A stretch of 8,086 nt of DNA from an uncultured Collinsella sp. (GTDB taxonomy: Bacteria; Actinomycetota; Coriobacteriia; Coriobacteriales; Coriobacteriaceae): NCBI GenBank assembly GCA_937934165.1, contig CALGZX010000002.1, forward strand, positions 1-8,086, in the 5' to 3' direction. The translations under genes were made by a program, and so were the position numbers. This document shows, in pieces, positions 6,529 through 8,086 of this stretch; position 1 is the first letter of the stretch, and each line of letters opens with the position of its first letter. Below the pieces are notes generated by a model. The model did no database searches. It was not told the origin of the DNA and saw nothing but the letters and a program-made list of their open reading frames with translations.

Positions 6529-6557
6529 TTGATAAACGTTGGTACTCCTTTAGTAAA
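6529..6557 (-). promoter_or_regulatory. Weak candidate promoter of the 96-residue protein gene
   Basis: On the minus strand TTTACT (6557 to 6552), a 17-bp spacer and TATCAA (6534 to 6529) each match the sigma-70 hexamers at four of six positions. The element sits inside an inverted repeat, TGATAAA (6530-6536) and TTTATCA (6561-6567), that could be a regulatory site. The assignment is tentative. Confidence 0.3.
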
Positions 6558-6632
6558 ACCTTTATCAGAGGTTATGCGTTCGTCATTTAGGCAAGTGGTA
6601 AAAAACCGCAGGGTAGACGGGATAAAACGTTT

Positions 6633-6648
6633 AACCATCCCATTGGTT
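6633..6648. promoter_or_regulatory. Dyad next to the nitroreductase promoter, candidate operator
   Basis: The arms AACCA (6633-6637) and TGGTT (6644-6648) are a perfect 5-bp inverted repeat with a 6-bp spacer. The right arm touches the first base of the putative -35 at 6648. The position suits a regulator, but arms this short can occur by chance. Confidence 0.3.
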
Positions 6649-6676
6649 TGTCACATTCTGAAGGTACTTTTATGCA
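6648..6676 (+). promoter_or_regulatory. Candidate nitroreductase promoter
   Basis: TTGTCA (6648-6653) and TATGCA (6671-6676) are separated by exactly 17 bp and match consensus at five and four positions respectively. Transcription would start near 6683, leaving an unusually long leader of about 100 nt before the ATG at 6787. Confidence 0.5.
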
Positions 6677-6708
6677 AACCTCTTTCTCAATTGGAATCTA
6701 TCCTTTTG

Positions 6709-6743
6709 GCCGGGCAATTGACCGTCTATCGTTTAAGCCCGGC
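6709..6743 (+). other. Leader hairpin upstream of the nitroreductase gene
   Basis: The perfect 7-bp GC-only arms GCCGGGC (6709-6715) and GCCCGGC (6737-6743) enclose a 21-nt AT-rich loop within the predicted 5' leader. No U-tract follows, so it is not a simple terminator. It ends 32 nt before the ribosome binding site. A role in mRNA stability or control is possible but unproven. Confidence 0.35.
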
Positions 6744-6786
6744 GGGTATGAACGGGGCATCTGCAACGCCACCGCAAGGAGACACC

Positions 6787-7308
6787 ATGGAGACTATCGA
6801 AGCACTCATTCACCGCCGCAGCTGCCGCAACTACAGCGATCGTCCCGTCGAGGCCGAAAAGCTTGCACGTATTATCGAAGCCGGCCAATATGCACCGAGC
6901 GGCATGGGCCGCCAGCCGGTGACGTTTGTCGCCATCACCGACCCCGCGACCGTCGAGCGTCTCTCACAGCTCAACGCCCAGGTCATGGGCAGCAACGGCG
7001 ACCCCTTCTATGGCGCCAAGACCGTTGTTGTGGTGTTGGTTGACCGCAGCGTGCCCACACATCTGGAAGACGGCTCGCTCGCCATAGGCAACTTGCTCAA
7101 CGCCGCTTATGCGCTGGGCGTCGATTCGTGCTGGATTCACCGCGCGCATGAGGTCTTTGACTCGCCCGAGGGCCTGGAGCTGCTGGCCAGCTGGGGCCTG
7201 CCCGCCGACGGCAGCCTGCGCGGTGTCGGTAACTGCATTCTTGGCTACGCCGAGGACACGCTACCCGAGGCAAAGCCGCGCCGCGACAACGTGGTGTACG
7301 TTAGGTAG
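6787..7308 (+). CDS. Nitroreductase-family FMN-dependent oxidoreductase
   Basis: The 173-residue protein belongs to the short nitroreductase family: homodimeric flavoenzymes that bind FMN and use NAD(P)H to reduce nitroaromatics, quinones or other electrophiles. Family marks include the FMN-phosphate contact HRRSCRNYSDRPV at 9-21, the second FMN segment APSGMGRQP at 36-44, the helix GSLAIGNLLNAAYALGVDSCWI at 96-117, and the C-terminal GNCILGYAEDTLPEAKPRR at 148-166. The ATG at 6787 is preceded by AAGGAGA at 5 nt spacing, which fixes the start although the frame stays open far upstream. The gene stands alone behind a leader of about 100 nt and converges on the membrane-protein gene at 7364. 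The physiological substrate cannot be assigned. The family placement is secure. Confidence 0.93.
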   Translation: METIEALIHRRSCRNYSDRPVEAEKLARIIEAGQYAPSGMGRQPVTFVAITDPATVERLSQLNAQVMGSNGDPFYGAKTVVVVLVDRSVPTHLEDGSLAIGNLLNAAYALGVDSCWIHRAHEVFDSPEGLELLASWGLPADGSLRGVGNCILGYAEDTLPEAKPRRDNVVYVR

Positions 7309-7326
7309 CGCAGGAGTGTCCCAAAC

Positions 7327-7361
7327 TGCCGGCAGAAAAGGAACGTCCCCTTCTGCCGGCA
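7327..7361. repeat. Palindromic intergenic repeat with GGAnnGTCCC core
   Basis: The perfect 11-bp arms TGCCGGCAGAA (7327-7337) and TTCTGCCGGCA (7351-7361) enclose a core containing GGAACGTCCC (7340-7349). A related GGAGTGTCCC lies just outside at 7313-7322. The element fills the gap between the convergent nitroreductase and membrane-protein genes, ending 2 bp from the latter's stop codon. There is no adjacent T-tract, so it is not a standard terminator. Its design and placement resemble the element at 1759-1790. Confidence 0.75.
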
Positions 7362-7363
7362 AG

Positions 7364-7939
7364 CTATGTTGATATTTGAGTTGTCGTCGCTTCGCTTGTC
7401 TGGGCCGTTTCGGCGTCGTCGCCTTGCTTGTCTTCGTCCTTTTGCGCATCGGCGATGGTGGAGGCCGCCGCAACGATACCGCGCTGGGGCGCGACGCCCG
7501 TCTGGGCCTGAGCGCCCTCGACAACTTCTGTACCTACATGCGCGAGCTCGGGCGATTTAAACATTGCGTCCAAGTTGGCGCCACCGCCGGCGTAGCCAAG
7601 CGCAGCGAGCGCGATGACGATCACTGCAACGGCGGCCACGATCGGCACGTAGCGATGCCAGCCGGCGGGATTGAGCCCGCTGCGGCGAGCCGCCCCGCGG
7701 CTGATGTAGCCGAGCGTTCCGTCGTGCTTGAGCTTTGAGCCCACCACGCGTTTGCGGCCCAACAGCGAGGACTCTGCCTGCATTGCCAAGCGGGCGCTTG
7801 CCGAAGGATAGCCGTATTTAGTGCGCTTGAACGAGCCATCAAACCCCGAGGCGTTTTTGCCCCACGTCACCGATGTCGTGCGTCGGTTAACCGGCGCGGC
7901 GCTCCGCCTTCTGCGGCTCGGTTTTGAAGTCTCAGCCAT
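7364..7939 (-). CDS. Uncharacterised single-pass membrane protein, basic N-terminus and acidic C-terminus
   Basis: I do not recognise this 191-residue protein. Residues 1-96 are strongly basic, with RRRR near the start and several Arg/Lys clusters, and include a GYPSASARLAMQAESSLLGRKRVVG stretch (43-67 region) that looks conserved rather than random. One membrane helix follows, about 97-117 (VPIVAAVAVIVIALAALGYA). The remainder (118-191) is low-complexity and rich in Ala, Glu, Asp, Gln and Thr, probably disordered. By the positive-inside rule the basic part is cytoplasmic and the acidic tail external. The ATG at 7939 has GAGGG a few bases upstream; an in-frame GTG at 7993 would add 18 residues that look like leader sequence. 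The basic cytoplasmic half could bind nucleic acid or acidic lipid, but this is only a guess. It is convergent with the nitroreductase gene. Confidence 0.75.
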   Translation of the reverse strand: MAETSKPSRRRRSAAPVNRRTTSVTWGKNASGFDGSFKRTKYGYPSASARLAMQAESSLLGRKRVVGSKLKHDGTLGYISRGAARRSGLNPAGWHRYVPIVAAVAVIVIALAALGYAGGGANLDAMFKSPELAHVGTEVVEGAQAQTGVAPQRGIVAAASTIADAQKDEDKQGDDAETAQTSEATTTQIST

Positions 7940-8023
7940 ATGCCCTCGCACGCCGTAACCAAATCGAAACAATAACGCTTTGGACTGTAGCACACGCGTC
8001 GCGCGCGGTCACGGGCGCCTCGC

Positions 8024-8086
8024 TCAACGGTCATCGTCCTTCAGCAAGCCTTGATTATCAACTTCATCCGAACACCTCCCACATTC
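8024..8086 (-). CDS. Possible 3' end of a minus-strand gene entering from the right edge
   Basis: One minus-strand frame is open from the window edge for 20 codons to a TGA at 8026-8024. It encodes a tail ending DEVDNQGLLKDDDR with two cysteines at its start (ECGRC). The acidic, hydrophilic ending is plausible for a protein C-terminus, and a gene ending here would lie 84 bp upstream of the membrane-protein gene on the same strand. Twenty open codons is too little to be sure. The other two minus frames stop after 7 and 15 codons. Confidence 0.3.
   Translation of the reverse strand, partial: ECGRCSDEVDNQGLLKDDDR

Noticed and set aside
6648..7043. Plus-strand frame beginning before and overlapping the nitroreductase gene.
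   Set aside because: Its start codons lie in the promoter region, there is no ribosome binding site, and most of it is the out-of-frame reading of a clear nitroreductase.
8040..8086. Minus-strand mini-ORF of eight codons (MKLIIKAC) behind a GGGAGGTG ribosome-binding-like sequence.
   Set aside because: It could be a leader peptide, but it has no attenuator-like structure and overlaps a longer open frame at the edge; too short to support.

Overview
The window looks like chromosome from a high-GC, low-complexity-intergenic Gram-positive, most probably a Coriobacteriia gut actinobacterium close to Collinsella. The basis is the GC-rich coding sequence, the strong AGGAGG-type ribosome binding sites, GTG starts, the Bacillus-like short CysE, and two palindromic intergenic repeats built on a GGAnnGTCCC core that I recall from coriobacterial genomes. 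The genus is an inference; no rRNA or other decisive marker is present.

Layout. Positions 1-101 hold no gene I can support. A DedA-family membrane protein gene (102-749, minus) is divergent from a serine acetyltransferase gene, cysE (974-1678, plus). Between them are candidate divergent promoters and a perfect 13-bp palindrome lying on the cysE -10 region. cysE ends at a strong hairpin terminator (1716-1756) that can work in both directions. Beside it is a nested palindromic repeat (1759-1790) that touches the stop codon of the convergent operon.

The centre (1790-6098, minus) is one operon: a MarR-type repressor followed by two fused TMD-NBD half-transporters. The three genes are translationally linked, with a 13-nt (or 1-nt) overlap and then a 1-nt gap. 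The two half-transporters form a textbook asymmetric pair: every degenerate ATPase residue falls in the same composite nucleotide site, so they almost certainly work as a heterodimeric exporter. The promoter in front of marR is well formed (TTGACG, 17 bp, TAATCT). It carries two copies of an operator-like dyad 35 bp apart, one inside the -35/-10 spacer and one just downstream, which suggests autorepression and induction by the exporter's substrate.

To the right, a small orphan gene (6203-6493, minus) has a near-perfect ribosome binding site and its own strong terminator. It is divergent from a nitroreductase-family gene (6787-7308, plus) across an AT-rich intergenic stretch with candidate promoters, a dyad and a leader hairpin. 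The nitroreductase gene converges on a gene for an uncharacterised single-pass membrane protein (7364-7939, minus), and a second palindromic repeat sits between their stop codons. The last 63 bases may be the 3' end of another minus-strand gene.

I found no mobile element, CRISPR array, tRNA or rRNA. Most of the window is ordinary housekeeping and efflux content. The least explained parts are the 96-residue orphan protein, the 191-residue membrane protein, and the two related palindromic repeats.
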